Shown here: in pieces, positions 33,301-43,001 of the stretch
Numbering within the stretch: the first letter of the stretch is position 1
Layout: each line of letters begins with the position of its first letter
Source of the DNA: Alphaproteobacteria bacterium
Lineage (GTDB): Bacteria > Pseudomonadota > Alphaproteobacteria > Bin95
Reading direction: 5' to 3'
NCBI GenBank assembly: GCA_022827685.1
Contig: JAJEIH010000057.1
Location: 1 to 43,001 of the forward strand
DNA: 43,001 nt
The notes under the pieces: generated by a model
What the model saw: only the letters and a program-made list of their open reading frames with translations
The model's database searches: none
What the model was told of the DNA's origin: nothing
Position numbers and translations under genes: made by a program

Positions 33301-35930
33301 CCGAAAGCGGCGAACGCGACAGCGGCAAGCTCAGCCTGTCCCGTCCGGGTAAGCTGGAGTTGAAGAAGACGGTCGGGGCCGGAAAGGTTCGCCAGAGCTT
33401 TTCCCATGGCCGGTCGAAGCAGGTGACGGTGGAGGTCAAGCGCAAACGCACGATCATCACCGAAAAGCCGGGCAAGGAGACCCCGCAGACAGCCGGCGGG
33501 CTCAGCACCGAAGAACGCGCAGCGCGGGCAAGGGCGCTGCAATCCCGCCCGAAGGCGCCTTCCGCTCCTGCCCCGGCGGCCGATGCGGCCCCGGAGGCAC
33601 CTACGCCTGCTCCTCCTCCAACGCCGCAGAGCCCGGAGGAAATCCAGGCCGAACAGCGGGCGCGTGAACTGGCCGATCTCAAGGCCGCCAATGCGGAAGA
33701 ACAGCGCAAGCAGGAAGAAATCGACGCGCGGCGTCAGGAAGAGGAAGAAAAGAAGCGGGCTGCCGAGGAAGCCCGTCGCGATGCGGTGCGCCAGGCGGAG
33801 CCCGCGCGCGGCGAACGGCATGGCGGCGCCTCCGCCCGCCGTCCTGCCGATGCCGGAGCCCGCCGGGCGCGTCCGGCAGGGCGGACATCGGCTCGACCGT
33901 CCGAAGCCCCGGTTCCGCCCGTCGAGCTTCCAGGCGGGCGGCGCGCCGCGGGACGGGACGAAGAAGACCGCGGCGGGCGGCGGCGCGGCGACAAAAGGCC
34001 GGCCGCGCAGCAACGCCGGACGGAGCCTCGCCGGCGCGCCGGCAAGCTCACCATCGTCCAGGCGCTCGACGAGGAGGTCGAACAGGAGCGCCAGCGCTCG
34101 CTGGCGTCGGTGCGCCGGGCTCGCGAGCGCGAGCGCCAGCGCCAGGCGTCGGGCGAGGGGCAGCAGTTCATTCAGCGCGAAGTCATCGTGCCCGAATCCA
34201 TCCTCATCAGCGAACTTGCCAACCGGATGGCCACGCGCGCGGTCGATGTGATTCGCGTCCTGATGCAGAACGGCATCCGGGCAATGCCGTCGCAGACGAT
34301 CGACGCCGATACGGCCGAGCTCGTGGTGGAGGAGTTCGGGCACCGCGTCGTTCGCGTCGCGGAAAGCGATGTCGAAGAGGGCCTTTCGGGCCTTCCGGAT
34401 GACGAATCCGATCTCAAGCCGCGCGCGCCGGTAGTAACCGTCATGGGCCATGTCGATCACGGCAAGACTTCGCTTCTCGACGCGCTGCGGCAGACGGATG
34501 TGGTCAGCGGCGAGGCGGGGGGCATCACCCAGCATATCGGCGCATACCGGGTAAGAACCCCGTCCGGCGCTGACATCACTTTTCTCGATACGCCGGGCCA
34601 TGAAGCCTTCTCGGCGATGCGCGCGCGCGGCTCCCGTGCCACCGACATCGTGATCCTGGTGGTCGCTGCCGATGACAGCGTCCAGCCGCAAACGGTCGAG
34701 GCCATTGCGCATGCGAAGGCGGCGGAGGCCCCGATCATCGTCGCCATCAACAAGGTGGACCGGCCGGAAGCCGACGCGCAACGGGTCCGGAACGACCTTC
34801 TGCAGCACGAACTCGTTGCGGAGGAATTCGGCGGCGACGTGCAGATGATCGAAGTGTCGGCAACGCAGAAGACCGGCCTCGACACTCTCGAAGAAGCCGT
34901 TTTGCTTCAGGCCGACCTGATGGAGCTCAAGGCCAATCCGGACCGTCGGGCAAGCGGCATTGTCGTCGAGGCGCAGCTGGACCGGGGCCGCGGCGCGGTT
35001 GCGACTGTCCTGGTTCAGAACGGAACGCTCGAGATAGGCGACATCGTTGTGGCCGGCGCGGAATGGGGCAAGGTCCGCGCCATGGTGGACGACCGGACCG
35101 GCAGGGTGAAATCGGCCGGTCCCTCGGTGCCGGTCGAAGTGCTGGGCCTGTCCGGTCCGCCCGTCGCGGGCGACGAGGTTGTCGTCGTGGACAGTGAGGG
35201 GCGCGCCCGCGAGGTCACCGAATATCGCGAGCGGCGCGACCGGGCGGCGCAGACGGCGCCGGTCAAGCGCGGTTCGATAGACGACATCTTCAAGAGCCTT
35301 GCCGCCGGTAAGACCGAGAAGGTGCCGCTCGTCGTGAAGGCGGATGTGCAGGGCTCGGTCGAGGCGATTGTCAGCGCGCTCGCGAAGCTCGGCAGCGACG
35401 AAGTGCAGGTTGATGTGCTGCACAGCGGCGTGGGCGGAGTCTCGGAGAGCGATGTCACCCTCGCCCATGCGTCAGGCGGCTTCATCATCGGCTTCAATGT
35501 CCGCGCCGGGAGCCCGGCCCGCCTAGCAGCGCAGCAGAACGGCGTCGATATCCGCTACTACTCGATCATCTACGAGTTGATCGACGACATCCGGGAAGCG
35601 ATGGTCGACAAGCTGGCGCCCGAATTGCGTGAACGCCAGATCGGCCAGGCGGACATCCGGGAAGTCTTCAACATCACCCGCGTGGGCAAGGTGGCCGGTT
35701 GCCGGGTCATCGAGGGCGTGGTCCGGCGCGGCGCCGGCGTGCGGCTTCTGCGCGACAATATCGTCATCCACGAGGGCAAACTCGCGACCCTCAAGCGGTT
35801 CAAGGAAGAACAGCGGGAAGTCCGCGAAGGTTTCGAGTGCGGCATGTCGTTCGAGTCCTACCAGGACATTCAGGTCGGCGACGTCATCGAATGCTTCGAA
35901 ACCGAGGAAGTGCAACGCACGCTGCCATGA
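33297..35930 (+). CDS. infB: Translation initiation factor IF-2
   Basis: This GTPase delivers initiator tRNA to the ribosome. The 877-aa protein has a long basic and Ala/Glu/Arg-rich N-terminal extension (about 1-300) with a segment [16 protein letters not shown]. An IF2-N type region follows, then the G domain with GHVDHGKT (384-391), DTPGHEAF and NKVDRPEA, and the C-terminal C1-C2 domains. The extension is low in sequence conservation but in frame throughout. Its stop overlaps rbfA by 4 nt. Confidence 0.96.
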   Translation: MTESGERDSGKLSLSRPGKLELKKTVGAGKVRQSFSHGRSKQVTVEVKRKRTIITEKPGKETPQTAGGLSTEERAARARALQSRPKAPSAPAPAADAAPEAPTPAPPPTPQSPEEIQAEQRARELADLKAANAEEQRKQEEIDARRQEEEEKKRAAEEARRDAVRQAEPARGERHGGASARRPADAGARRARPAGRTSARPSEAPVPPVELPGGRRAAGRDEEDRGGRRRGDKRPAAQQRRTEPRRRAGKLTIVQALDEEVEQERQRSLASVRRARERERQRQASGEGQQFIQREVIVPESILISELANRMATRAVDVIRVLMQNGIRAMPSQTIDADTAELVVEEFGHRVVRVAESDVEEGLSGLPDDESDLKPRAPVVTVMGHVDHGKTSLLDALRQTDVVSGEAGGITQHIGAYRVRTPSGADITFLDTPGHEAFSAMRARGSRATDIVILVVAADDSVQPQTVEAIAHAKAAEAPIIVAINKVDRPEADAQRVRNDLLQHELVAEEFGGDVQMIEVSATQKTGLDTLEEAVLLQADLMELKANPDRRASGIVVEAQLDRGRGAVATVLVQNGTLEIGDIVVAGAEWGKVRAMVDDRTGRVKSAGPSVPVEVLGLSGPPVAGDEVVVVDSEGRAREVTEYRERRDRAAQTAPVKRGSIDDIFKSLAAGKTEKVPLVVKADVQGSVEAIVSALAKLGSDEVQVDVLHSGVGGVSESDVTLAHASGGFIIGFNVRAGSPARLAAQQNGVDIRYYSIIYELIDDIREAMVDKLAPELRERQIGQADIREVFNITRVGKVAGCRVIEGVVRRGAGVRLLRDNIVIHEGKLATLKRFKEEQREVREGFECGMSFESYQDIQVGDVIECFETEEVQRTLP

Positions 35931-36295
35931 AGCCGGACCGGAACGGGCCGCGGAGGCTTCGCATGGGCGAGACGGTCCGTCATGCGATGGCCGGCATCCT
36001 CGCCCGCGCCTCCTTTCGCGACCCGGACCTGCAGGCGCTGGACATGGTGACTGTGTCCGAGGTCGTCATGTCGCCCGACCTGAAGCAGGCGACGGCGTTC
36101 GTCTCCATGATGGGACGGGACGATACCGACGATACGGTCGCAGCGCTCAACCGCGCCGCAGGCCGCCTTCGGGGCGAACTCGGCCGCATGCTTGACGCCA
36201 AATTCACACCCCGGCTCCGGTTCCAGCGCGACCGCAGCTTTGAAGAGGCTGACCGGATTGAAGCGCTGATCCGGCGGAATCAGCATGGCTCGTAG
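35927..36295 (+). CDS. rbfA: 30S ribosome-binding factor RbfA
   Basis: RbfA is a KH-like cold-shock factor that binds immature 30S subunits. In the 122-aa protein the signature order is [23 protein letters not shown], a [18 protein letters not shown] core, and [23 protein letters not shown] at the end. The ATG lies inside the infB stop. It overlaps truB by 11 nt. Confidence 0.92.
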   Translation: MKPDRNGPRRLRMGETVRHAMAGILARASFRDPDLQALDMVTVSEVVMSPDLKQATAFVSMMGRDDTDDTVAALNRAAGRLRGELGRMLDAKFTPRLRFQRDRSFEEADRIEALIRRNQHGS

Positions 36296-37214
36296 GCGCC
36301 AGAAACGGCCCGATCTCAATGGCTGGATTATCGTGGACAAGCCCGCCGGGATAACCTCCACCGCGGTCTGCAACCGGATCAAGCGGTTGAGCGGGGGCGC
36401 CAAGATCGGGCATGCCGGGGCCCTGGACCCGCTTGCGACCGGGGTGCTGCCCATCGCTCTCGGCCAGGCGACCAAGACGGTCTCCTGGGTCATGGACGGC
36501 AGCAAGGTCTATCGTTTCACCCTGCGCTGGGGCGAAGCCCGCGATACCGACGATGCCGACGGCAGCGTGACGGAAACCAGTGCGGTTCGCCCCGACGACG
36601 ATGCGATCCGCAATGCCCTGCCCGCCTTCACAGGACAGATCATGCAGGTGCCGCCGCGATATTCCGCGGTCAAGATCGGAGGAAAGCGGGCCTATAACCT
36701 GGCCCGCGCCGACGAGGAGCCTGACCTGCCCGCGCGTCCCGCCGAAGTAATCGAACTGCGCCTCGAACGCCGGCTCGACGATGACCGGACGGAGTTCACG
36801 GCGGAAACCGGCAAGGGCGTTTACGTCCGCGCCATTGCGCGCGACCTCGCCGCGGCGCTCGGCACGGTCGGACATGTCTCCGCCCTCCGGCGGTTGCGTG
36901 TCGGGCCGTTTCGCGTCGAGGACGCCATTACGCTGGAAGAATTGGAATCTCTGGCCCATATAGGCCCGGAAAGTGTATTCTTGCTGCCGACGGACAGGTC
37001 GCTGGCCGACATCCCGGCTCTGTCCGTCTCGGAGCAGGAGGCCGCTGCGCTCAGGAATGGACAGGCGCTGCGGCTGTTTGGTACGGGCGATCTGTCGCGG
37101 ATCGCCGGGTTTTGCGACGGCATGACGATCCGCGCCCGGATGGGCGAGGATCTGGTCGCCGTAGCCCGGTACGAGTCCGGAACGGTTCGGCCCGTGCGAG
37201 TCGTCAATCCGTAG
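36285..37214 (+). CDS. truB: tRNA pseudouridine(55) synthase
   Basis: TruB makes pseudouridine 55 in the T loop of tRNAs. The 309-aa protein has the catalytic Asp48 in [15 protein letters not shown], plus [13 protein letters not shown] at the N-terminus and [16 protein letters not shown]. The C-terminal PUA-like part (about 230-309) is present. The family's usual GT before LDP reads GA here, a mild change. rpsO follows after 22 bp. Confidence 0.94.
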   Translation: MARRRQKRPDLNGWIIVDKPAGITSTAVCNRIKRLSGGAKIGHAGALDPLATGVLPIALGQATKTVSWVMDGSKVYRFTLRWGEARDTDDADGSVTETSAVRPDDDAIRNALPAFTGQIMQVPPRYSAVKIGGKRAYNLARADEEPDLPARPAEVIELRLERRLDDDRTEFTAETGKGVYVRAIARDLAAALGTVGHVSALRRLRVGPFRVEDAITLEELESLAHIGPESVFLLPTDRSLADIPALSVSEQEAAALRNGQALRLFGTGDLSRIAGFCDGMTIRARMGEDLVAVARYESGTVRPVRVVNP

Positions 37215-37236
37215 CTGCAAGGAACGAGAGCAACAG

Positions 37237-37506
37237 ATGTCGATTACCGCTGCAAGAAAAGCCGAACTCATCCAGGAGTTCCGCACGAACAACGACGACA
37301 CGGGATCGCCGGAGGTGCAGGTGGCGATCCTGACGGAACGCATCCGAAATCTGACAGAGCACCTCCAGACCCACAAGAAAGACCGCCACTCGCGCCGCGG
37401 CCTGCTGGTCATGGTCGGCCAGCGCCGCGGCCTGCTGGACTACCTGCGCGGGAAGGACAACGGGCGCTATCGGTCGCTGATCGAACGCCTCGGCCTGCGC
37501 CGCTGA
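37237..37506 (+). CDS. rpsO: 30S ribosomal protein S15
   Basis: S15 is a primary 16S rRNA-binding protein. The 89-aa protein shows [36 protein letters not shown] and ends in [31 protein letters not shown] precedes the ATG. In many bacteria S15 represses its own mRNA. It is followed by a strong hairpin and pnp. Confidence 0.97.
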   Translation: MSITAARKAELIQEFRTNNDDTGSPEVQVAILTERIRNLTEHLQTHKKDRHSRRGLLVMVGQRRGLLDYLRGKDNGRYRSLIERLGLRR

Positions 37507-37512
37507 CGACCG

Positions 37513-37534
37513 GGACGCCGGAAGGCCGGCGTCC
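37513..37534 (+). other. rpsO-pnp intercistronic hairpin
   Basis: GGACGCCGG (37513-37521) pairs perfectly with CCGGCGTCC (37526-37534) around AAGG. No T-run follows, so it is more likely an RNA-processing or stabilising structure than a terminator. In E. coli an RNase III site and PNPase autocontrol lie in this gap. A second 6-bp stem, GGCCGC/GCGGCC (37553-37576), sits just before pnp. Confidence 0.55.
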
Positions 37535-37597
37535 GACAGAAAACATGCAAAGGGCCGCACCGTCCGGGTCGCGGCCGTGGAAAGGATTGCATCCGAT

Positions 37598-39712
37598 ATG
37601 TTCGATATCGTCCGCAAGGAAATCGACTGGGGCGGACGCCCGCTGGTCCTTGAGACCGGCTGCATTGCCCGCCAGGCCGACGCAGCCGTCATGGCAAGCC
37701 TGGGAGAAACGGCGGTGCTGTGCACGGTGGTCGCGGAGAAGAGCCCGAGAGTCGGGCTCGATTTCTTCCCGCTTACCGTCAACTACCAGGAAAAAACCTA
37801 TGCCGCCGGCAAGATTCCCGGCGGTTTCTTCAAGCGCGAGGCCAGGCCGAGCGAAAAGGAAACGCTGACCTCACGGCTGATCGACCGGCCGATCCGGCCG
37901 CTCTTCGCCAAGGGCTTTCGCAACGAAACCCAGATCATCTGCACGGTGATGAGCCACGATCTGGAGAACGACCCCGATATCGTGGCGCTCGTCGGCACCT
38001 CGGCTGCGCTGACGCTTTCGGGTATCCCGTTCCTCGGCCCCATTGCCGGCGCCCGGGTTGGCGTCATCGACGGCGAGTTCGTCCTCAATCCCACAACGGA
38101 GCAAATGCAGTCTTCGACCCTGGACCTTGTGGTCGCGGGCACCTCTCAAGGCGTGCTCATGGTTGAGTCGGAAGCGCAGGAGCTTCCGGAGCAGCAGATG
38201 CTGGATGCCGTGATGTTCGGCCATCGGGGCTTCCTGCCGGTTATCGACGCCATCATCGACATGGCGGAGGAATGCGCCAAGGACCCGTGGGACCTGCCCG
38301 ACCCCGAGGCCGGCGCCGAGGAGGCCAAGACAAAGGTCTATGAGATGGGCCAGGCGCCCGTGGCGGACGCCTATGCCCTCCGCGAGAAGCAGGCCCGCCA
38401 GAACGCCATCTCGGCCGCCAAGACCGAAGTTCTCGCAAAGCTGGAAGAGGCCGGCACGGACCCGGCGCTGGCCGCCCCGTTCTTCAAGGACCTCGAACGC
38501 GACATCGTGCGGGGCGCCATCCTGGACACGAGCAAGCGGATCGACGACCGCGACCTGGATACGGTGCGCCCCATCGACTGCCAGGTCGGCATCCTGCCAC
38601 GCCAGCACGGCAGCGCGCTGTTCACCCGCGGCGAGACGCAGGCGATCGTGGTCTCCACGCTCGGCACGTCGCAGGACGAGCAGATTGTCGATGCGCTGGA
38701 CGGCGAATACCGCGAGCATTTCATGCTCCACTACAACTTCCCGCCCTACTCGACTGGCGAAGCAAAGTTTCTGCGTGCGCCCGGCCGGCGGGAAATCGGC
38801 CATGGAAAGCTGGCCTGGCGTGCTGTCCGGCCGCTGCTGCCGAAGAAGGAAGACTTCCCCTACACCGTTCGGGTGGTCTCCGAAATCACTGAGTCGAACG
38901 GCTCGTCGTCGATGGCGAGCGTTTGCGGCGCATCGCTGTCGTTGATGGATGCCGGTGTGCCGCTGAAGCGCCCGGTCGCCGGCATTGCGATGGGCCTCAT
39001 CAAGGAAGGCGACAGGTTCGCGGTGCTCTCGGATATCCTTGGCGATGAGGACCATCTGGGCGACATGGACTTCAAGGTCGCCGGGACCGAGGCCGGCGTG
39101 ACCTCGCTGCAGATGGACATCAAGATCACCTCGATCACCGAGGACATCATGCGCACCGCGCTGGAGCAGGCGCAGCAGGGCCGGATGCATATTCTCGCGG
39201 AGATGGCCAGGGCGCTCGACACGGCACGCGACGATGTGAGCGACTTCGCGCCACGCATGACCACCATGTCGATTCCGCGCGACAAGATCCGCGAAGTGAT
39301 CGGCTCGGGCGGCAAGGTCATCCGCGAGATCGTGGATACCACCGGCGCCAAGATCGACATCGACGACGACGGCACGATCAAGGTCTCCTCGGTGGACCCC
39401 AAGGCTTCGGAGGCCGCCATCGAATGGATCAAGGGCATCGTCGCCGAGCCGGAGGTGGGCGCCATCTACACCGGTAAGGTGGTCAAGATCGTCGATTTCG
39501 GCGCTTTCGTGAACTTCCTCGGCAGCCGCGACGGGCTCGTGCATATCAGCGAACTCGCTCCGCAGCGGGTCAAGACCGTGGGCGATGTCGTGGAACAGGG
39601 CGACGAGGTGAAGGTCAAGGTGCTGCGCGTCGATGACCGCGGCAAGGTGAGCCTCTCGATGAAGTCCGTCGACCAGGAGACCGGGGCGGACCTGACGGCA
39701 GCGGCGGACTGA
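37598..39712 (+). CDS. pnp: Polyribonucleotide nucleotidyltransferase (PNPase)
   Basis: This 3'-5' phosphorolytic exoribonuclease is a degradosome partner. The 704-aa protein has two RNase PH domains. The second keeps the catalytic [25 protein letters not shown] domain ([21 protein letters not shown]) and an S1 domain ([28 protein letters not shown]) follow. [13 protein letters not shown] is the standard start, so the ATG at 37598 is preferred to the in-frame GTG at 37577. It is followed after 5 bp by a flavoprotein gene that is not part of the conserved operon. Confidence 0.95.
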   Translation: MFDIVRKEIDWGGRPLVLETGCIARQADAAVMASLGETAVLCTVVAEKSPRVGLDFFPLTVNYQEKTYAAGKIPGGFFKREARPSEKETLTSRLIDRPIRPLFAKGFRNETQIICTVMSHDLENDPDIVALVGTSAALTLSGIPFLGPIAGARVGVIDGEFVLNPTTEQMQSSTLDLVVAGTSQGVLMVESEAQELPEQQMLDAVMFGHRGFLPVIDAIIDMAEECAKDPWDLPDPEAGAEEAKTKVYEMGQAPVADAYALREKQARQNAISAAKTEVLAKLEEAGTDPALAAPFFKDLERDIVRGAILDTSKRIDDRDLDTVRPIDCQVGILPRQHGSALFTRGETQAIVVSTLGTSQDEQIVDALDGEYREHFMLHYNFPPYSTGEAKFLRAPGRREIGHGKLAWRAVRPLLPKKEDFPYTVRVVSEITESNGSSSMASVCGASLSLMDAGVPLKRPVAGIAMGLIKEGDRFAVLSDILGDEDHLGDMDFKVAGTEAGVTSLQMDIKITSITEDIMRTALEQAQQGRMHILAEMARALDTARDDVSDFAPRMTTMSIPRDKIREVIGSGGKVIREIVDTTGAKIDIDDDGTIKVSSVDPKASEAAIEWIKGIVAEPEVGAIYTGKVVKIVDFGAFVNFLGSRDGLVHISELAPQRVKTVGDVVEQGDEVKVKVLRVDDRGKVSLSMKSVDQETGADLTAAAD

Positions 39713-39717
39713 CGCCA

Positions 39718-41115
39718 ATGGCGGTCGTGCGCCCAGTCGTTTTCTCCGGCCGCGAGGTCTTTCCGCTCATCGAGGGCGGCAAGGGCATCGCGATCTCCAA
39801 CGGGGAAAGCTCGGGCGCATGGGCCGCCTGCGGCGGCGTCGGCACCTTCTCGGGCGTCAACGCCGACAGCTTCCGCGAAGACGGCACCGCCATCGTCCAG
39901 AACTACTACGGCAAGACGCGGCGCGAGCGGCATGAGGAGCTGCTTGCACACGCGATCCGGGGCGCGATCCACCAGGCCCGCATCGCCTATGAGAGCGCCG
40001 GCGGCCAGGGCCGCATCCACATGAACGTGCTTTGGGAGATGGCGGGCGCGGAGCGCGTCCTGAATTCCGTCATGGAAGGCGCCAAGGGTCTGATCCACGG
40101 CATTACCTGCGGCGCCGGCATGCCCTACCGGCTGGCGGAGCTCGCTGCCCGGTTCGGCGTCCACTATTACCCGATCATTTCCTCGGCACGCGCCTTTCGC
40201 GCGCTCTGGAAACGCGCCTACCGCAAGGTTCCAAACCTGCTGGGCGGCGTGGTTTACGAGGACCCCTGGCGCGCGGGCGGGCATAACGGCCTCTCCAATG
40301 TCGAGGACCCGAACCGGCCCGAGGACCCCCGCCCGAGGGTCGTCCAGCTACGACAGCAGATGGCGGAAGTCGGCCTTGCCCATGTACCGATCATCATGGC
40401 GGGCGGCGTCTGGTGGCTGGACGAGTGGTCGCACTGGATCGAGGACCCGGACATTGCGCCGGTCGCCTTCCAGTTCGGCACCCGGCCTCTGCTCACACAG
40501 GAAAGCCCGATCTCCGACGAGTGGAAGCGAAAGCTGCTGACGCTCAGGGAAGGCGATGTTTTCCTCAACCGGTTCAGCCCGACCGGCTTTTACTCGTCCG
40601 CCGTGCGCAATGCCTTCCTCGACGAACTGCAGGAGCGGGCCGAGCACCAGATCGCGTTCTCGACGGAGCCGGTCGGCGGCCACGATGTGGCCTTTCCGGT
40701 CGGCCCGAGAGGCCGGCCCGTCTATGTCGCCGACGACGACAGGCAGCGCGCCGAATGCTGGATCGGGGCAGGCTATTCGGAAGCGATGCGCACGCCCGAT
40801 TCGACCCTGGTGTTCGTGACGCCGGAGCGCCGGCGGCAGATCCTGACGGACCAGATCGAATGCATGGGTTGCCTGTCGGCCTGCCAGTTCAGCAATTGGT
40901 CGCAGAATGAGGCCGGCACCACCGGCCGCAAGGCGGACCCCCGGTCCTTCTGTATCCAGAAGACGCTGCAGCAGATCAGCCACGGCGGGTCGGTCGAGGA
41001 ACAGCTCATGTTCTCCGGCCACAACGCCTACCGCTTCCGGATGGACCCCTTCTACGCGGACGGCTTCGTCCCGACCGTGAAGCAGCTTTTCGAACGCATA
41101 CTCACCGGCAGATAG
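39718..41115 (+). CDS. Nitronate monooxygenase-like FMN protein with a Cys cluster
   Basis: This 465-aa TIM-barrel flavoprotein of the nitronate monooxygenase / enoyl-reductase-like group has SNGESSGAWAACGGVGTFSG near the N-terminus, HGITCGAGMPYRLAELAARFG and PIIMAGGVWWLDEW. The last gives the FMN phosphate GG. It is about 100 aa longer than classical NMOs. The extension holds Cys382, Cys385, Cys389 and Cys412 (CMGCLSAC, 22 residues, C), a spacing reminiscent of [4Fe-4S] sites in old-yellow-enzyme relatives such as 2,4-dienoyl-CoA reductase. The substrate is unknown. It probably shares the pnp transcript. Confidence 0.75.
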   Translation: MAVVRPVVFSGREVFPLIEGGKGIAISNGESSGAWAACGGVGTFSGVNADSFREDGTAIVQNYYGKTRRERHEELLAHAIRGAIHQARIAYESAGGQGRIHMNVLWEMAGAERVLNSVMEGAKGLIHGITCGAGMPYRLAELAARFGVHYYPIISSARAFRALWKRAYRKVPNLLGGVVYEDPWRAGGHNGLSNVEDPNRPEDPRPRVVQLRQQMAEVGLAHVPIIMAGGVWWLDEWSHWIEDPDIAPVAFQFGTRPLLTQESPISDEWKRKLLTLREGDVFLNRFSPTGFYSSAVRNAFLDELQERAEHQIAFSTEPVGGHDVAFPVGPRGRPVYVADDDRQRAECWIGAGYSEAMRTPDSTLVFVTPERRRQILTDQIECMGCLSACQFSNWSQNEAGTTGRKADPRSFCIQKTLQQISHGGSVEEQLMFSGHNAYRFRMDPFYADGFVPTVKQLFERILTGR

Positions 41116-41124
41116 CAGCCGCGC

Positions 41125-41907
41125 TTACACGGCGGTCATGCCGCCGTCGATCACGAGTTCCGCGCCCGTCATCCAGCTCGACTCGTCGCTCGCCAGGAAC
41201 AGGCAGCCATTGGCGATGTCGACCGGCTTGCCGAAGCGGCCCATCGGCGTTTCCTCGAGCCGGGGGCGGGCGAGGTCCGGATTGCTGTGGACGGCTTCGG
41301 TCATCGGCGTGTCGACATAGCCCGGATGGACCGAGTTCACCCGGATGCCGTCCTTCGCATATTGCGCGGCGGCGGACTTGGTGAACGTCCTGACAGCGCC
41401 CTTGGACGCATGATAGGCGGCGTTGTGGACCGAGCCGACAATGCCGTAGATCGACGAGATGTTGATGATCGAGCCGCCGCCGGCCGCCTGCATCGCCGCG
41501 ATGGCGTGCTTGGTGCCGAGAAAGACGCCGGTGGAGTTCACATCCATGATCCGGTTCCAGTTCGCCAGGTCCGCCTCGCCGATGCGCGGAGCCGCCGAAC
41601 CGTCCGGCATCCGGCCCGAGACGCCGGCGGCATTGAGCATGATGTCGAGGCGCCCGAAGCGTTCGACCACCTCCCGCACCGCTTCGCGCCACTGGTCCTC
41701 ATCCGCGGTGTCGAGATGGACATAGCAGGCCGCAGCGCCCGCGGCCTCGACATCGCGGACAACCAGGGGACCCAGATTGTCGTTGATATCCGCGACCGCC
41801 ACGCTCGCGCCATGCTCGGCGAACAGGCGCGCGCTTGCCGCCCCGATGCCCGACGCGCCGCCGGTAATCATCGCCACCTTGCCCTCAAGCCGTCTCGCCT
41901 CGGCCAT
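41125..41907 (-). CDS. Short-chain dehydrogenase/reductase (classical SDR)
   Basis: This 260-aa NAD-type oxidoreductase has the Rossmann motif TGGASGIG (15-22), with Asp40 at the end of strand 2 favouring NAD(H). NAAG is at 92-95, and the catalytic residues are Ser151, Tyr165 and Lys169 (YHASK). Substrate unknown, typically a secondary alcohol or ketone. It is the second gene of an operon, 38 bp after the 6-phosphogluconate-dehydrogenase-like gene, and converges on the flavoprotein gene with a 9-bp gap. Confidence 0.88.
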   Translation of the reverse strand: MAEARRLEGKVAMITGGASGIGAASARLFAEHGASVAVADINDNLGPLVVRDVEAAGAAACYVHLDTADEDQWREAVREVVERFGRLDIMLNAAGVSGRMPDGSAAPRIGEADLANWNRIMDVNSTGVFLGTKHAIAAMQAAGGGSIINISSIYGIVGSVHNAAYHASKGAVRTFTKSAAAQYAKDGIRVNSVHPGYVDTPMTEAVHSNPDLARPRLEETPMGRFGKPVDIANGCLFLASDESSWMTGAELVIDGGMTAV

Positions 41908-41945
41908 CGGCCGCCCTCCCCTGCCTGGTTCGTTCTGCCGCTACC

Positions 41946-42827
41946 TTATGCCTCGACGGCGTCCGCGAAAATACGGACGGACTCGCTGAGCGGCCTCGAC
42001 CGGTCCCATGTCTCTTTCGTCTCTTCGGCAAGCGGCGTCCGCGCCAGCAGCCGGAACAGGTCCTCCGCGCCCCGGTGGAACCCGGTCGTCATGCCGAGGC
42101 TCTCGAAGAACGCGGCGACCTCCACCATCTCCGGGTGGAAGCGGTGGGCGTCCGCCGGCAGCAGGCCGATGCGGTCCTCCATGCGGGCGAGCACGTCCGG
42201 CTGGCTGAACGCAAGCTCGGCGCGCAACTCGTCGCTCAGCCCCGCACGTTCGGCCGCCGTCAACACGGCCGCCTGAAGCGCCCAATAGCCCTTGTTGAGC
42301 GCCGAATAGAGCATCTTCTGCGCCGACGCCCTGCCGATTTCAGCCCCGAGCGGGCGCACGGCAATGCGGTCCGAAGCCAGCGCCTCCATGACAGCCGCCG
42401 ACGCCCCGCAGACATAGAAGCGCGTCGGCTTCCCTCCCTTGGGAGACGGGCCGACAATGCCGCCGTCCACGAAGCGCTCAGCCGGAAACCGGGCCGCGAT
42501 GCGCCGCACGGTTTCCGGCGCGACGGCGTTCATGTCGGCGAAGACGGGCCCGTCCGCACCGATTCGTCCAGCCAGCTCAGCCGCAAAGCCCTCCGCCGCG
42601 GCCGGCGGCATGATCGACAGCACGAGGTCCGATTCCGCCGCCACGGCGTCGAGCGAACCCACATCCTCGAAGCCGGCGGCCTCTGCGAGCCCGCGCGTCC
42701 TGCCGCTCCGCCCCGAAAGGTCCGTGACAATGCGGAGCCCGTTGCATTCCCGCAAGGCCCGCCCGACGCCATGCCCCATATCGCCGGGGCTGAGTATGCC
42801 GACTGTCTTCAAGGTCGCATGCCGCAT
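41946..42827 (-). CDS. 6-phosphogluconate/3-hydroxyisobutyrate dehydrogenase-like protein (DUF1932 type)
   Basis: This 293-aa NAD(P)-dependent beta-hydroxyacid dehydrogenase relative has the Rossmann loop GILSPGDMGHGVG (10-22), with DGGIVGP (121-127) as substrate loop and a probable catalytic Lys171 (ASAQKMLYSALNKG). The C-terminal helical domain (from about 190) is the DUF1932 type. GGGAGGGAAGAG upstream sets the ATG at 42827, not the in-frame ATG 11 codons earlier. With the SDR it probably forms a two-step oxidation of a hydroxyacid, with the substrate undetermined. Confidence 0.82.
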   Translation of the reverse strand: MRHATLKTVGILSPGDMGHGVGRALRECNGLRIVTDLSGRSGRTRGLAEAAGFEDVGSLDAVAAESDLVLSIMPPAAAEGFAAELAGRIGADGPVFADMNAVAPETVRRIAARFPAERFVDGGIVGPSPKGGKPTRFYVCGASAAVMEALASDRIAVRPLGAEIGRASAQKMLYSALNKGYWALQAAVLTAAERAGLSDELRAELAFSQPDVLARMEDRIGLLPADAHRFHPEMVEVAAFFESLGMTTGFHRGAEDLFRLLARTPLAEETKETWDRSRPLSESVRIFADAVEA

Positions 42828-42857
42828 CCGGCTCTTCCCTCCCGCTCCCCGCTCCGG

Positions 42858-42893
42858 CAAGTTTAGCCCAAGTTTAACAGACTTTATTAAAGT
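42858..42893 (-). promoter_or_regulatory. AT-rich regulatory region with repeats
   Basis: Two CAAGTTTA direct repeats (42858-42865, 42869-42876) are 11 bp apart, close to one helical turn. They are followed by the palindrome ACTTTA-T-TAAAGT (42881-42893). This is upstream of the dehydrogenase operon and likely to be its operator/promoter. On the minus strand TTAACA and TTTAAT, 18 bp apart, give a weak promoter candidate within 42883-42912. Confidence 0.4.
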
Positions 42894-42970
42894 TCGTTTA
42901 TTATCAGCGTGTTAAGAAGCAATATTTTTGCGTGGGGCACTACATTTCAGTTTTTGGGCGTTGGAGGGGG

Positions 42971-43001
42971 GTCAGACGATCATTTTCCGGACGCCTCCGG
43001 G
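42971..43001. other. Possible mobile-element border at right edge
   Basis: The stretch beginning GTCAGACGATCATTTTCCGG, after a run of seven G from 42965, ends in the hairpin CCGGA/TCCGG (42987-43000). G-rich GGGTCAGAC-type strings are common near transposase genes, so an element may begin beyond the window. This is a weak, appearance-based call. Confidence 0.2.

Noticed and set aside
33583..34251. Possible frameshift in the infB N-terminal region
   Set aside because: The main frame is continuous and the low-complexity basic extension is usual for IF-2; the competing frame is a compositional shadow.
32841..35468. Very long minus-strand frame opposite infB
   Set aside because: It is a GC-rich shadow of infB and ylxR with no family resemblance.
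37577..37597. GTG at 37577 as the start of pnp
   Set aside because: It would start inside the second hairpin and add seven residues before the conserved MFDIVRKEI beginning.
1..43001. CRISPR arrays, tRNA or rRNA genes
   Set aside because: No regularly spaced long repeats and no tRNA-like T-loop or rRNA sequence were noticed on reading; a dedicated scan was not possible.

Overview
The window is GC-rich, densely coded chromosomal DNA from a bacterium that is almost certainly an alphaproteobacterium. The evidence is the order miaB-phoH-ybeY-corC-lnt-metK-trmB-rimP-nusA-ylxR-infB-rbfA-truB-rpsO-pnp, a MucR-family regulator, an OlsB/OlsA ornithine-lipid pair and an alphaproteobacterial type of membrane protein beside a sulfite exporter. 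A NavAb-like sodium channel and an APS reductase cluster suggest a marine or host-associated member that may gain energy from reduced sulfur. No rRNA, tRNA, CRISPR array or complete insertion sequence was seen.

Left part (1-9.8 kb): the remnant of a DNA methyltransferase, then about 0.8 kb of non-coding DNA with REP-like palindromes and a CATGACA repeat cluster. After that come a carboxylesterase, gluQ, an arylformamidase-like hydrolase, a MetE-like zinc protein, a BrnT/BrnA-type toxin-antitoxin pair overlapping a voltage-gated sodium channel gene, an MFS transporter, and a tightly coupled speD-speE-TauD-family dioxygenase operon.

Sulfur block (9.8-16.5 kb): a TauE/SafE exporter, a TIGR02186-like membrane-anchored protein and a universal stress protein, followed by aprM-aprB-aprA-sat. 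Sulfite could be exported or oxidised through APS to sulfate, with ATP made by Sat. The dioxygenase just upstream could supply sulfite from a sulfonate, but its substrate is not known.

Conserved core (16.5-39.7 kb): nfuA, tsaB-rimI, a minus-strand pair (class II aldolase and a gamma-butyrobetaine-hydroxylase-like dioxygenase), mucR, olsB-olsA, miaB-phoH-ybeY-corC-lnt, a lone IS630-type helix-turn-helix gene, metK-trmB, and the long translation/RNA operon rimP to pnp. Many neighbours overlap by 4 nt (ATGA, GTGA or TTGA), so translational coupling is widespread.

Right end (39.7-43 kb): a nitronate-monooxygenase-like flavoprotein with an unusual cysteine cluster follows pnp. Convergent to it is a two-gene operon of a 6-phosphogluconate-dehydrogenase-like protein and a short-chain dehydrogenase. 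The window closes in an AT-rich regulatory stretch with repeats. All calls come from reading the sequence and protein motifs; no database search was run.
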